A stretch of 64,000 nt of DNA from Halosimplex litoreum. Lineage in GTDB: Archaea; Halobacteriota; Halobacteria; Halobacteriales; Haloarculaceae. The notes beneath the pieces are model-generated. The model did no database searches, had not been told where the DNA came from, and saw only the letters and a program-made list of their open reading frames with translations. Of the stretch, positions 42,881-51,564 are shown piece after piece. How positions within the stretch are numbered: position 1 is the stretch's first letter; each line of letters begins with the position of its first letter. The stretch is from the NCBI RefSeq assembly GCF_016065055.1, contig NZ_CP065856.1, positions 3,905,836-3,969,835 on the forward strand. The letters are read 5' to 3'. The translations under genes were made by a program, and so were the position numbers.

Positions 42881-43855
42881 ATGGCCACCTACGCAGGGGT
42901 CGACCTCGGCGCGACGAACATCCGCGCCGTCGTGGGGGACGAGACGGGGCGGGTCGTCGCGTCGCGACGCACGGGGACGCCGCAGGGACCGAACGGCATC
43001 ACGGTCACAGAGGCGGTCCTCGACGCGCTTCGTGGCGCCGCCGACGAGGCCGACGTCGACCCGACGCGGATCGCTGCGGTCGGAATCGGCTCTATCGGCC
43101 CGCTCGACCTCGCCGAGGGGGCGATCGACAACCCCGCGAACCTCCCCGATACGATCGACCGGATCCCGCTGACGGGTCCCGTCGGCGAACTCGTCGACAG
43201 CGACGATATCTACCTGCACAACGACACCACGGCGGGCGTCATCGGCGAGCGCTTCTACTCCGACCGCAACCCCGACGACATGATCTACCTCACTATCTCT
43301 AGCGGCATCGGCGCGGGCGTCTGCGTCGACGGCGACGTCGTCGGCGGCTGGGACGGCAACGCCGGCGAGGTCGGGCACATGACCGTCGACCCGCAGGGGT
43401 TCATGACCTGCGGCTGCGGCATCGACGGCCACTGGGAAGCCTACTGCTCGGGCAACAACATCTTCCGCTACGCTCAGGAGCTACACGACGAGGACCCCGT
43501 CGAGACGTCGATGCCGATGGAGAGCGCCGATTTCACCTCGGCGGACGTGTTCGCCCACGCCGAAGAGGGCGACGAGTTCGCCGGGTACGTCTTGGACCAG
43601 GTGACCCAGTGGAACGTCGTCGCCACGGCGAACATGATCCACGCCTTCGCCCCGCTGGTCATCTACGTCGGCGGCGCCGTCACCCTCAACAACCCCGAGC
43701 GCACCCTCGACCCGATCCGCGAGCGCCTCGACGAAGTGGTGTTCGGGAACGTCCCCGACGTGCAACTCACCACGCTCGGCGACGACGTGGTCGTCAAGGG
43801 CGCCCTGGCGAGTGCGATGACCGCGGGCACCGGCGACCGCTCGCGGGTTCGGTAG
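42881..43855 (+). CDS. ROK-family sugar kinase (glucokinase-like)
   Basis: 324 residues. The ATP-binding N-terminus is GVDLGATNIRAVVGDETG; the catalytic Asp is D115 in HNDTTAGV. The zinc motif reads GEVGHMTVD (H166) and CGCGIDGHWEAYCSG: C177 and C179 are present, but the third Cys is replaced by His184. ROK kinases phosphorylate glucose, N-acetylmannosamine or similar sugars. Lying next to pyruvate kinase it suits glucose entry into metabolism. There is no HTH, so it is not a ROK regulator. Confidence 0.85.
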   Translation: MATYAGVDLGATNIRAVVGDETGRVVASRRTGTPQGPNGITVTEAVLDALRGAADEADVDPTRIAAVGIGSIGPLDLAEGAIDNPANLPDTIDRIPLTGPVGELVDSDDIYLHNDTTAGVIGERFYSDRNPDDMIYLTISSGIGAGVCVDGDVVGGWDGNAGEVGHMTVDPQGFMTCGCGIDGHWEAYCSGNNIFRYAQELHDEDPVETSMPMESADFTSADVFAHAEEGDEFAGYVLDQVTQWNVVATANMIHAFAPLVIYVGGAVTLNNPERTLDPIRERLDEVVFGNVPDVQLTTLGDDVVVKGALASAMTAGTGDRSRVR

Positions 43856-43910
43856 CGATAACTCCGGTCAGACGCGGTGAACCGGCCGTTCAACTCGTTT
43901 TGAGAAGCGA

Positions 43911-44108
43911 TCACGGTTCGTCGCCAGTAGGTGAAGTATCCGCAGTGTCCGGGTGTAGCGCGGAGACCACGCTCCCGACGAACCCGAGCCCGGCGAGGAC
44001 GACCCCGGCGTGCGGGAACGGAGTCGCATCGAGACCGTAGACCTGCAACCAGTTCCCGAACAGGACGAGAGCGATACCGAAGAGGAGGGCGTCTCGTGAC
44101 AGTGACAT
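43911..44108 (-). CDS. Small two-helix membrane protein
   Basis: 65 residues. Two hydrophobic segments (about 8-22, LFGIALVLFGNWLQV, and 33-52, HAGVVLAGLGFVGSVVSAL) end in an acidic tail. No family is recognised. It lies between the convergent ROK gene and an Orc1/Cdc6-like gene. Confidence 0.65.
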   Translation of the reverse strand: MSLSRDALLFGIALVLFGNWLQVYGLDATPFPHAGVVLAGLGFVGSVVSALHPDTADTSPTGDEP

Positions 44109-44133
44109 GATCTAACCGGGCCGAGAGAAGTAA

Positions 44134-44140
44134 CATAAGT
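44134..44140 (-). promoter_or_regulatory. TATA-like box of the small membrane-protein gene
   Basis: ACTTATG on the minus strand is centred about 29 nt before the ATG at 44108, implying a near-leaderless mRNA. Confidence 0.45.
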
Positions 44141-44197
44141 TTTACCGATCCCGGTGGGGGGGAATACTCCTGTCCGACACTCGTTCTCCCGAGCCGC

Positions 44198-45373
44198 TCA
44201 CCCGCGCAGGTCGTACAGCCGACGGAACGCCGTCGGCGAGAAGCGGAGTTCGACGCGGCTCGGCGGGCGGCCCTGTTCGTTGGTGGTCTCCGACTGGACG
44301 CGTTCGACGACGCCGACCTCGGCCATCTCGTAGAGGTAGCGCTTGACGGTGCCCGGCGAGAGGTCCACGGCGGGGACGGCGCCGATCGCCTCGGTCGTCG
44401 CGGTGACCGAGGCCCGGTCTTCGGGGTCCAGATCGACCAGTTCCCGGAGGACGAGCTGTTTGTTCGCCGGGAGCGCGAGCACGCGCCCGAGCGAGACGGA
44501 CTCGCGGGGGACTTCCTCGACCGCGGCGGTCACGTCCGCTTCGGTGAGCCGGGTCCGTCCGTCCTCGGTGGCGCGGACGGCGGCGACGAACAGCGCGGCC
44601 ATCGCGTCGTGGGCGTTGCCGTCGGCCCACTCGGCGATCCGGCGGGCGAGTTCGTGGTCGAGGCCCTGGCGGGCCACCCCGAGCGAGGCGCGGGTCATCA
44701 GCAGGTCGACGAGCGTCTCGCGGCGGTAGCGGTCGACGCGGATCTCGGCCGCGGTGTAGTCGGTCAACGGCACGTCCTCGGGGTCGCGGCGGCCGACGGC
44801 GAGCCAGCTGACGTTGCTCGGGAGGCCGGCGAACAGCTCGACCAGCTGTTCGTCTCCGGTGCCCTCGGACTCGCAGACGTGGTCGACGACGACGACGACG
44901 CCGGTGCGCGACCCACCGAGCAAGTCGTGGAGCCGCTCGCGCAGGTCGGCGGTGGAGATGCCGTGGTCGGGGACCGACTCCTCGACGAGCGCGTCGAGGA
45001 CCGCGTGATAGAAGGCGAACTCGCTGGTCGTCTCGCGCAGGTCGACGTAGGCGAACGCGGGCGAGGTGGGCGTCGCCGCGCGCGTGCTCGTGTGGATGAT
45101 CGACCTGGTCTCCGTCGAGAGGGTGTCGAGGTGGGAGAACAGGGCGGTCACGACGGCGGATTTGCCGGCGCCGAAGGGGCCGGAGACGTAGGCGTTGCCC
45201 GGGAGGTTCCCGTCGAAGACGGGGTCGAGGTGGTCGAGCAGCCGTTCGAGGGTCGGGCCGCGGTCCGAAGGTTCGTCGACGTGAGCGACGGGCGACAGCG
45301 ACTCGTAGTCCTCGACGAGGCGGCGGCCGTCGGTCCGGCGCTGTCGTCGTTTGATGCGCGCGTCGATGTCCAT
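44198..45373 (-). CDS. Orc1/Cdc6-like AAA+ ATPase
   Basis: 391 residues. Walker A is GPFGAGKSA (65-73). Walker B reads VVVVVDH (159-165), so Asp164 is followed by His rather than the usual Glu. Sensor and lid helices follow (DHELARRIAEWADGNAHDAM), and the C-terminus (about 310-390) is a winged helix (KRYLYEMAEVGVVERVQ). This is the Orc1/Cdc6 architecture. Haloarchaea carry many divergent paralogues, most not proven to start replication. I saw no clear origin repeats beside it. Confidence 0.78.
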   Translation of the reverse strand: MDIDARIKRRQRRTDGRRLVEDYESLSPVAHVDEPSDRGPTLERLLDHLDPVFDGNLPGNAYVSGPFGAGKSAVVTALFSHLDTLSTETRSIIHTSTRAATPTSPAFAYVDLRETTSEFAFYHAVLDALVEESVPDHGISTADLRERLHDLLGGSRTGVVVVVDHVCESEGTGDEQLVELFAGLPSNVSWLAVGRRDPEDVPLTDYTAAEIRVDRYRRETLVDLLMTRASLGVARQGLDHELARRIAEWADGNAHDAMAALFVAAVRATEDGRTRLTEADVTAAVEEVPRESVSLGRVLALPANKQLVLRELVDLDPEDRASVTATTEAIGAVPAVDLSPGTVKRYLYEMAEVGVVERVQSETTNEQGRPPSRVELRFSPTAFRRLYDLRG

Positions 45374-45413
45374 GGGAGTCCAGTCGAACGGTTGTGAATC
45401 AGTTCCGTCTCGG

Positions 45414-45422
45414 GATATAAAT
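45414..45422 (-). promoter_or_regulatory. TATA box of the Orc1/Cdc6-like gene
   Basis: ATTTATATC on the minus strand is 45 nt before the ATG at 45373, giving a leader of about 18 nt. Confidence 0.5.
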
Positions 45423-45473
45423 CACTCGTATTAGGCCCGGTCGTCCCGGGCCGGTCGAGCGAGTCGTGGCCGC

Positions 45474-46619
45474 TCAGAGGTACCCCGCGCTGGGCAACAC
45501 GCCGACGATCGCGAGGACGCCGACGGCGAGCATCGCGAGGGCGATAGCCATCGCGGGCGGGTCGACGTGGGTGTCGGAGTGAGCGTAGAAGATCCGCTGG
45601 GTGACCTCGCCGAGTAGTCCGCTGACGGCGCCGAAGACGCCGGCTGCGAGCAGCGCGACGACGCCCCCGGCGACGGGGTCGACGACGACTGCCCCGACCG
45701 AACCCAGCAGCGTGATGTGGTGGGTCACGGGAATCTTCTCGACGCCGAGGTTCAGGAACAGCAGGCTCATCGCCGAGATGGCGTAGCCGAGGAAGATGCT
45801 GCCGGTCTGGAGCCAGATGTAGCCGCCCAGGATCCCGCCGACGAGACCGATGGCGGTGACGCCGGACCACTTGTACTGGTGGGGGAGCCACGGCTCGGTC
45901 GCCAGCCGACCGGCGTGTTCCTCCGGGACCTCGCCACCGTCGGAGCGGAACTCCGACGAAGGGTCGCTCTCCTCGCTCGCGACCCCACCGTCGGCGGCCA
46001 CGCGGGGCTCCTCGCGCTCGAAGGGGGACATGTCGAGCAGACTCCCGCCCGCGGAGCGCCCGACGATCGGGTAGCCGAAGACGATGCGGGCGAGGAAGGC
46101 GCTGGCGACGACTGTCAGCGCGATGGAGTCGGTGACACCCGTCCCGCCGACGACGAGGATCGCCGCGAAGAACTGGTTGAGGAGCGCGCCGACGATGCCG
46201 AAGACGGCGCCGACCGCGAGGATGTCCGGCTTGGTGCCGAACGCGTAGAGGATGTTCTTCCCGAAGTGGTAGTCCCAGCCCTCGGGTTCCATCTCGGGGT
46301 ACTTCTTGCCGGCGTAGGCGGTGGCCGCGACGCCGCCCGCGAACGCGATGTGCGGGCCGGTGATGGCGCCGAAGCCGATGACACCGGTCACGCCGGTCGC
46401 GAGCTCACCCGGCCCGACCGCCGGGACCGCTCCGCCGACCTGCCGTTCGAGGATCAAGAGGCCCTCACCGAGGAAGACGACGAAGCCGGTGAAGATGAAC
46501 GCCGGCAGCGCCCCGAGCGCCGCGCCGAAGGCGCCGCCGGCGAGGGCGGTGATGAGCAGGAGCGCGAACTGCTCCCACTCCATGCCGATGAGCGGCACCT
46601 GGAGGACCGTATCGTACAT
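45474..46619 (-). CDS. Membrane protein of the glycerol operon, candidate transporter
   Basis: 381 residues with about ten hydrophobic segments: N-terminal LLITALAGGAFGAALGALPAF, VTGVIGFGAITGPHIAFAGG, then a charged loop (about 205-245), and a second half with LLGSVGAVVVDPVAGGVV. It starts 3 bp after the glpK stop and so is in the same transcript. From memory, a homologous membrane gene accompanies glpK in other haloarchaea and has been suspected to move glycerol, which lacks an obvious GlpF here. It does not resemble aquaporins (no NPA motifs). Confidence 0.7.
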   Translation of the reverse strand: MYDTVLQVPLIGMEWEQFALLLITALAGGAFGAALGALPAFIFTGFVVFLGEGLLILERQVGGAVPAVGPGELATGVTGVIGFGAITGPHIAFAGGVAATAYAGKKYPEMEPEGWDYHFGKNILYAFGTKPDILAVGAVFGIVGALLNQFFAAILVVGGTGVTDSIALTVVASAFLARIVFGYPIVGRSAGGSLLDMSPFEREEPRVAADGGVASEESDPSSEFRSDGGEVPEEHAGRLATEPWLPHQYKWSGVTAIGLVGGILGGYIWLQTGSIFLGYAISAMSLLFLNLGVEKIPVTHHITLLGSVGAVVVDPVAGGVVALLAAGVFGAVSGLLGEVTQRIFYAHSDTHVDPPAMAIALAMLAVGVLAIVGVLPSAGYL

Positions 46620-46622
46620 GGG

Positions 46623-48155
46623 TCACTCCTCCCGGGCCCAGTCGAGCGAGCGCTCGACGGCGTCGTCCCAGCGGCCGTACATCCGGTCGGCCTCGCTCGC
46701 GTCCATCTCGGGTTCGAACTCGCGGTCGATCTGCCAGTTGTCCCGCAGTTCGTCGACGGAGTCCCAGTAGCCGACGGCGAGGCCCGCGGCGTAGGCCGAC
46801 CCGAGCGCGGTCGTCTCGTCGACTTCCGGGCGGGCGATCTCGGTCTGGATGATGTCCGACTGGAGCTGACAGAGGAAGTTGTTCTTGACCGCGCCGCCGT
46901 CGACCCGCAGGCTCGTCGTCTCGACGCCCGAATCGGCCTCCATCGCTTCGGCGATGTCGCGGGTCTGGTAAGCGATCGATTCGAGGGTCGCCCGGACGAT
47001 GTGTTCCTTCCGGGTGCCGCGGGTCATCCCGACGATGGTGCCGCGCGCGCGGCCGTCCCAGTGGGGCGCGCCGAGTCCGGTGAAGGCCGGGACCATGTAG
47101 ACGCCGTCTGTCGACTCGACGGAGCGGGCCAGCTCGGCGGTCTGGGCGGCGTTGTTGATCAGGTCGACGTCTTCGAGCCACTCGATGGCGGCGCCGGTGA
47201 TGAAGATCGATCCTTCGAGCGCGTACTGGACGGGTTCGCCCGACAGCTGGAAGCCGATGGTCGTCAGCAGGCCGTGTTCGGAGGCGACGGCCTCGTCGCC
47301 GGTGTTCATCAGGTAGAACGACCCGGTTCCGTAGGTGTTCTTGGCGTCGCCGGCGTCGAAGCAGGTCTGACCGAAGAGTGCGGCCTGTTGGTCGCCCAGC
47401 GCTCCGGCGACGGGGACCTCGGCGCCGAGGAAACCGTCGGCGTCGGTCGAGCCGTAGGTCGCCTCGTCGGACGAGGGCCGGACTTCGGGGAGCATCGACT
47501 CGGGGACGCCGAACTCCTCCAGGAGTTCGGGGTCCCAGTTGAGCCCCTCGATGTCGTAGAGCATGGTCCGCGAGGCGTTGGTCACGTCGGTGATGTGCTC
47601 GCCGGTGAGGTTGTAGATGAGCCAGGTGTCGATGGTGCCCATCCGGAGTTCGCCGGCCTCCGCGCGGTCGCGGACGCTCTCGCCGCGAGAGCTCTGGAGC
47701 TTCAGCGGTTCGGCGTTCTCGAGGATCCACTCGGTCTTCGTGGCGGCGAAGTAGGCGTCGGCTTCCAGCCCCGTCTTCTCGCGGATCCACTCGACCTTGT
47801 CCTCTTCCTCGAGCTGCTCGACGCGGTCGGTGGTACGGCGGTCCTGCCAGACGATCGCGTTGTGGACCGGCTTGCCCGTCTCGGCGTCCCAGACGACCGT
47901 CGTCTCCCGCTGGTTGGTGATCCCCAGCGCCTCTAGCTGGGTCGCGTCCAGCCCGCCGTCGCGCAGCCCCCGCGTGACGACTTCCTGCGTGTTCTCCCAG
48001 ATCTCGATGGGGTCGTGCTCGACCCACCCCGGCTCGGGGTAGATCTGCTCGTGCTGTTCGTATGCGTTCGCGACGACCTGGCCCTCGTGGTCGAACACCA
48101 TGAAGCGGGTGCCGGTCGTCCCCTGATCTATCGCGCCGATGTACGTGTCTGCCAT
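46623..48155 (-). CDS. glpK: Glycerol kinase
   Basis: 510 residues from the ATG at 48153-48155; the frame extends upstream without homology. FGGY-kinase features: IGAIDQGTTGTRFMVF (ATP/phosphate loop), NQRETTVVWDAETGKPV, AIVWQDRRT, GTYGTGSFYLMNTG and PAFTGLGAPHWD. It phosphorylates glycerol to sn-glycerol-3-phosphate, the first step of glycerol use, the main carbon route where Dunaliella supplies glycerol. It is divergent from glpABC, whose products oxidise the glycerol-3-phosphate. Confidence 0.97.
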   Translation of the reverse strand: MADTYIGAIDQGTTGTRFMVFDHEGQVVANAYEQHEQIYPEPGWVEHDPIEIWENTQEVVTRGLRDGGLDATQLEALGITNQRETTVVWDAETGKPVHNAIVWQDRRTTDRVEQLEEEDKVEWIREKTGLEADAYFAATKTEWILENAEPLKLQSSRGESVRDRAEAGELRMGTIDTWLIYNLTGEHITDVTNASRTMLYDIEGLNWDPELLEEFGVPESMLPEVRPSSDEATYGSTDADGFLGAEVPVAGALGDQQAALFGQTCFDAGDAKNTYGTGSFYLMNTGDEAVASEHGLLTTIGFQLSGEPVQYALEGSIFITGAAIEWLEDVDLINNAAQTAELARSVESTDGVYMVPAFTGLGAPHWDGRARGTIVGMTRGTRKEHIVRATLESIAYQTRDIAEAMEADSGVETTSLRVDGGAVKNNFLCQLQSDIIQTEIARPEVDETTALGSAYAAGLAVGYWDSVDELRDNWQIDREFEPEMDASEADRMYGRWDDAVERSLDWAREE

Positions 48156-48222
48156 TGTCTGTCTCCGTGTGTGGCGGATATTTACTTCGAATGCCGCCCT
48201 GTCGATAAACAACATACGGAAT

Positions 48223-48233
48223 CATTATAAATG
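48223..48233 (-). promoter_or_regulatory. TATA box of the glpK operon
   Basis: CATTTATAATG on the minus strand is nearly palindromic. It predicts a start near 48202 and a leader of about 47 nt before glpK. Confidence 0.55.
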
Positions 48234-48462
48234 TTACTGACGGTTGGGGTGTGCCTGGTAAAGTAGGCATCCGGTACCGCAAGCCGGGGGCTACGTAGCG
48301 GAAGAGCGACGCCTCTTCGGGCCGCCGTATTCGACCGCGATTACCACCGAATCGGAACGGGTTAGCGACAGCGAAGCTAGATCGTCCATCGGAGTACGAC
48401 GTGTGTTCCGTGGAGTAATCACGGCCGGATCGCCGTACTGCCGATGGGTGAGAAGGTAGAAC

Positions 48463-48475
48463 CATTTTATTTATC
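48463..48475 (+). promoter_or_regulatory. TATA box of glpABC
   Basis: CATTTTATTTATC predicts a start near 48496 and a leader of about 35 nt before the glpA ATG at 48531. Confidence 0.55.
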
Positions 48476-48530
48476 GAGGACAGCGATTCGTCGGTGAAGT
48501 AAAGTGGGTGGGCGACGAACGTGCGAACAG

Positions 48531-50279
48531 ATGGCATCCACACCCCATATCGTGGTTCTCGGGGGCGGTTCGACGGGCGCAGGCGTCACGCGGGATCTCG
48601 CGATGCGCGGGTTCGACGTGACCCTCGTCGAGCAGGGCAACCTCACGCACGGGACGACCGGGCGGATGCACGGGTTGCTCCACAGCGGCGGCCGGTACGC
48701 GGTGTCGGACCAGTCGAGCGCCCGCGAGTGTATCGAGGAGAACCGTGTCCTCCGGGACATCGCGAGTCACTGCGTCGAGGAGACGGGCGGGTTGTTCGTC
48801 AAACGACCCGAGGACGACGAGGCGTACTTTCAGGAGAAGCTCGAGGGCTGCGAGGCCTGCGGGATCCCCGCCGAGGTCCTCTCGGGCGCGGAGGCGCGTG
48901 CGATGGAGCCCCACCTCGCCGAGGATATCGACAAGGCGATCTGGGTGCCCGACGGCGCCGTCGACCCCTTCCGACTCGTCGTCGCCAACGCCGCCAGCGC
49001 CGTCGAGCACGGCGCTCGCGTCGAGACCCACTCCGAGGTCACCGACCTGCTCGTCGAGGACGGGGACGTCGTCGGCGTCGAGGTCGAACACGCCTCCGGT
49101 CCGGGCTTGCGGGTCCACGGCACCGAGGGCGGTCGCGAGGAGATCCGCGCCGACCACGTCGTCAACGCGACCGGCGCCTGGGCGGGCCAGATCGGCGACA
49201 TGGCCGGCGTCGACATCGAGGTCCGCCCCTCGAAGGGCGTGATGACGATCATGAACGTCCGGCAGGTCGACACCGTGATCAACCGCTGTCGGCCGAAGGG
49301 CGACGCCGATATCGTCGTCCCCCACGAGACGACGGCGATCCTCGGCACCACCGACGAGGAGGTCGACGACCCCGAGGACTACCCCGAGGAGCGCTGGGAG
49401 GTCGACATGATGATCGACACGCTCTCGGAGCTGATCCCGGCGCTCGAAGGCGCCCGGACGATCCGGTCCTTTTGGGGCGTCCGCCCGCTGTACGAGCCGC
49501 CGGACGTGGGCAGCACCGACCCGACCGACATCACGCGCGATTTCTTCCTGCTTGACCACGACGACCGCGACGACCTGTCCGGCATGACCAGCATCGTCGG
49601 CGGGAAGTTCACCACCTACCGGATGATGGCCGAGGGGATCTCCGACCACGTCTGCGACCGCTTCGGCGTCGACGCCGCCTGCCGGACCGCCGACGTTCCC
49701 TTGCCCGGCAGCGAGGACTTCTCGGTGCTCCGGGACTACATGGACGAGTTCGGCCTCCAGTCACCGATCGGCCGCCGCAGCGTCGAGCGGCTGGGGTCGC
49801 GGGCCGACGAGGTGCTCGACACCGACGGCCCGAACCCGGTCGTCTGCAACTGCGAGGCCGTCACGCACGCGGAGGTCCAGGACGCGATCGAAGGGTCGGG
49901 ATCGGACCTGAACGCCGTTCGCATCCGCACCCGCGCCACGATGGGCAACTGCCAGGGCGGCTTCTGCGCCCATCGGTTGGCCGGGGAACTACAGGACAGC
50001 TACGACGAACCCACCGTGCGCGAGGCGTGGGACGAACTCCTGCAGGAGCGCTGGAAGGGCCAACGCCACGCCCTGTGGGGCCAGCAACTCTCCCAGGCGA
50101 TGCTCAACTACGCGCTGCACGCCACCACCCAGAACCGCGACCGCGACCCCGCCGACGCCCCCGGGTCCGTCGACTTCGCGGCCTTCGACGCCGGGCCGGC
50201 CGACGCGGTGGACCACGGCGACACGGACCGAGCGGGCGATACCGGCGTCGCGACCGACGGAGGGCGCGATGGCGATTGA
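48531..50279 (+). CDS. glpA: Glycerol-3-phosphate dehydrogenase subunit A
   Basis: 582 residues from the ATG at 48531; an upstream in-frame GTG (48504) would add 9 residues. FAD binding is by [17 protein letters not shown]; the GlpA/GlpD core has [27 protein letters not shown] and [13 protein letters not shown]. The C-terminal BFD-like domain has [11 protein letters not shown] and GNCQGGFC. It is the catalytic flavoprotein oxidising glycerol-3-phosphate to dihydroxyacetone phosphate. The next gene overlaps it by 11 bp. Confidence 0.95.
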   Translation: MASTPHIVVLGGGSTGAGVTRDLAMRGFDVTLVEQGNLTHGTTGRMHGLLHSGGRYAVSDQSSARECIEENRVLRDIASHCVEETGGLFVKRPEDDEAYFQEKLEGCEACGIPAEVLSGAEARAMEPHLAEDIDKAIWVPDGAVDPFRLVVANAASAVEHGARVETHSEVTDLLVEDGDVVGVEVEHASGPGLRVHGTEGGREEIRADHVVNATGAWAGQIGDMAGVDIEVRPSKGVMTIMNVRQVDTVINRCRPKGDADIVVPHETTAILGTTDEEVDDPEDYPEERWEVDMMIDTLSELIPALEGARTIRSFWGVRPLYEPPDVGSTDPTDITRDFFLLDHDDRDDLSGMTSIVGGKFTTYRMMAEGISDHVCDRFGVDAACRTADVPLPGSEDFSVLRDYMDEFGLQSPIGRRSVERLGSRADEVLDTDGPNPVVCNCEAVTHAEVQDAIEGSGSDLNAVRIRTRATMGNCQGGFCAHRLAGELQDSYDEPTVREAWDELLQERWKGQRHALWGQQLSQAMLNYALHATTQNRDRDPADAPGSVDFAAFDAGPADAVDHGDTDRAGDTGVATDGGRDGD

Positions 50280-51564
50280 GTCCGAAGTCGTCGTCGTCGG
50301 GGGCGGGCTCGCGGGCGGGTTCGCCGCCCTCGCCGCCGCGCGCGAGGGCGCGGACGTCCGACTGCTCTCGTACAAACAGAGCACGCTCGCACAGGCCTCG
50401 GGGCTCGTCGACGTGCTGGGGTACACGCCCGACAGTGACCGGCCCGCCGCGGACCCCTTCGAAGCCATCCCGTCGTTGGCCGAGGAACATCCGTACCGGA
50501 CCGTCGGCGTCGACGGCGTCCGCGAGGCGATGGCGGTCTTCGACGAGGTGGCCGACCGCTACCGCGGTGCCCACACCGACCGCAACGCCCTCCTGCCGAC
50601 CCACGGCGGGACAATAAAGCCGACAGCGCGATACCCCGCCGGCGCCGCCGCCGGCGTCGCCAGCGACGAGCGCGACGCGCTGCTGGTCGGCTTCGAGGCG
50701 CTGGTCGACTTCGACGCGCCCCACGCGGCCGCCCATCTGGAGGCGGCGGGCGTCCCCTTCGACGTGTCCGGCGCGACGATCGCCTTCCCCGGCGGTCTGG
50801 CCGCCGACGCGAAGGTGACTCGCTACGCGAAACTGCTCGACGAGGACGCACCGGTCGAGACCGGGACCGGAGCGACCCGTCGCGCACGCAGCGCGCTCGC
50901 GAGCGCGGTACAACCCCACCTCGACGGCGCCGAGCGGGTCGGGTTCCCCGCCGTCCTCGGTGACGACGACCCCGCCGCGGTCCGCGAGTCCCTCGAAACC
51001 CAACTGGGCGTCCCCGTCTTCGAGGTTCCGATGGGGCCGCCCTCGCTACCCGGTCTCCGTCTGGAAGACGACCTCTACGCTGCGCTCGACGCCGCCGGAG
51101 TCAGCATGGAGACGGGCAACCCCGTCGTCGACTACGAGCCGGACGGCGAGAGAGGCTCCGAGGGTCGGATCGCGTCGGTCTCGATCGACCGCAACGGCGC
51201 GTCGATTCCGTTCGCCGCCGACCAGTTCGTCCTCGCGACGGGCGGGCTGGTCGGGAAGGGGATCGGCTCCGACCGCGAGCGCGTCGAGGAGCCGGTCTTC
51301 GACTGTCACGTCCCCCACGCGACCGACCGCTACGAGTGGTTCGACACCGACGCGTTCGGCGACCACGACTTCGCCCGCTTCGGCCTCCCGACCGACGACG
51401 ATCTGCGGCCGCTCGACGCCCGGGGCGGCGCCGAGTTCGAGAACCTCAGAGCTGCGGGGTCGGTACTGGGCGGCTACGACTTCGCCGCGGAGAAATCGGG
51501 CAGCGGCGTCTCGATCGCGACCGGCCACGCCGCCGGCGCGGCCGCAGCGGAGGCGGTGCGATGA
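50269..51564 (+). CDS. glpB: Glycerol-3-phosphate dehydrogenase subunit B
   Basis: 431 residues. [20 protein letters not shown] is the dinucleotide-binding start, [15 protein letters not shown] and a late [17 protein letters not shown] are GlpB landmarks, and the C-terminus ([20 protein letters not shown]) closes the flavin site. It is the second flavoprotein-like subunit of the GlpABC complex, linking GlpA to the membrane-associated GlpC. It overlaps glpA by 11 bp and glpC by 4 bp. Confidence 0.92.
   Translation: MAIESEVVVVGGGLAGGFAALAAAREGADVRLLSYKQSTLAQASGLVDVLGYTPDSDRPAADPFEAIPSLAEEHPYRTVGVDGVREAMAVFDEVADRYRGAHTDRNALLPTHGGTIKPTARYPAGAAAGVASDERDALLVGFEALVDFDAPHAAAHLEAAGVPFDVSGATIAFPGGLAADAKVTRYAKLLDEDAPVETGTGATRRARSALASAVQPHLDGAERVGFPAVLGDDDPAAVRESLETQLGVPVFEVPMGPPSLPGLRLEDDLYAALDAAGVSMETGNPVVDYEPDGERGSEGRIASVSIDRNGASIPFAADQFVLATGGLVGKGIGSDRERVEEPVFDCHVPHATDRYEWFDTDAFGDHDFARFGLPTDDDLRPLDARGGAEFENLRAAGSVLGGYDFAAEKSGSGVSIATGHAAGAAAAEAVR

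Larger units (their letters stand above)
48156..48530. other. 375-bp divergent control region of the glycerol genes
   Basis: The two TATA boxes (48223-48233 leftward, 48463-48475 rightward) leave about 230 bp between them, ample for regulator sites. An inverted repeat GAAGAG-N6-CTCTTC lies at 48301-48318. No coding frame is apparent. In other haloarchaea glycerol genes are controlled by GlpR-type and related regulators; none is encoded here. Confidence 0.65.

Noticed and set aside
45374-45473. Possible replication origin beside the Orc1/Cdc6-like gene
   Set aside because: No repeated origin-recognition boxes or AT-rich unwinding region are visible in this 100-bp gap.
45717-47936. Open frame of 739 codons on the plus strand over glpK
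   Set aside because: It mirrors the transporter and glpK genes on the other strand; composition is Val/Gly/Asp/Arg-biased with no recognisable domain.
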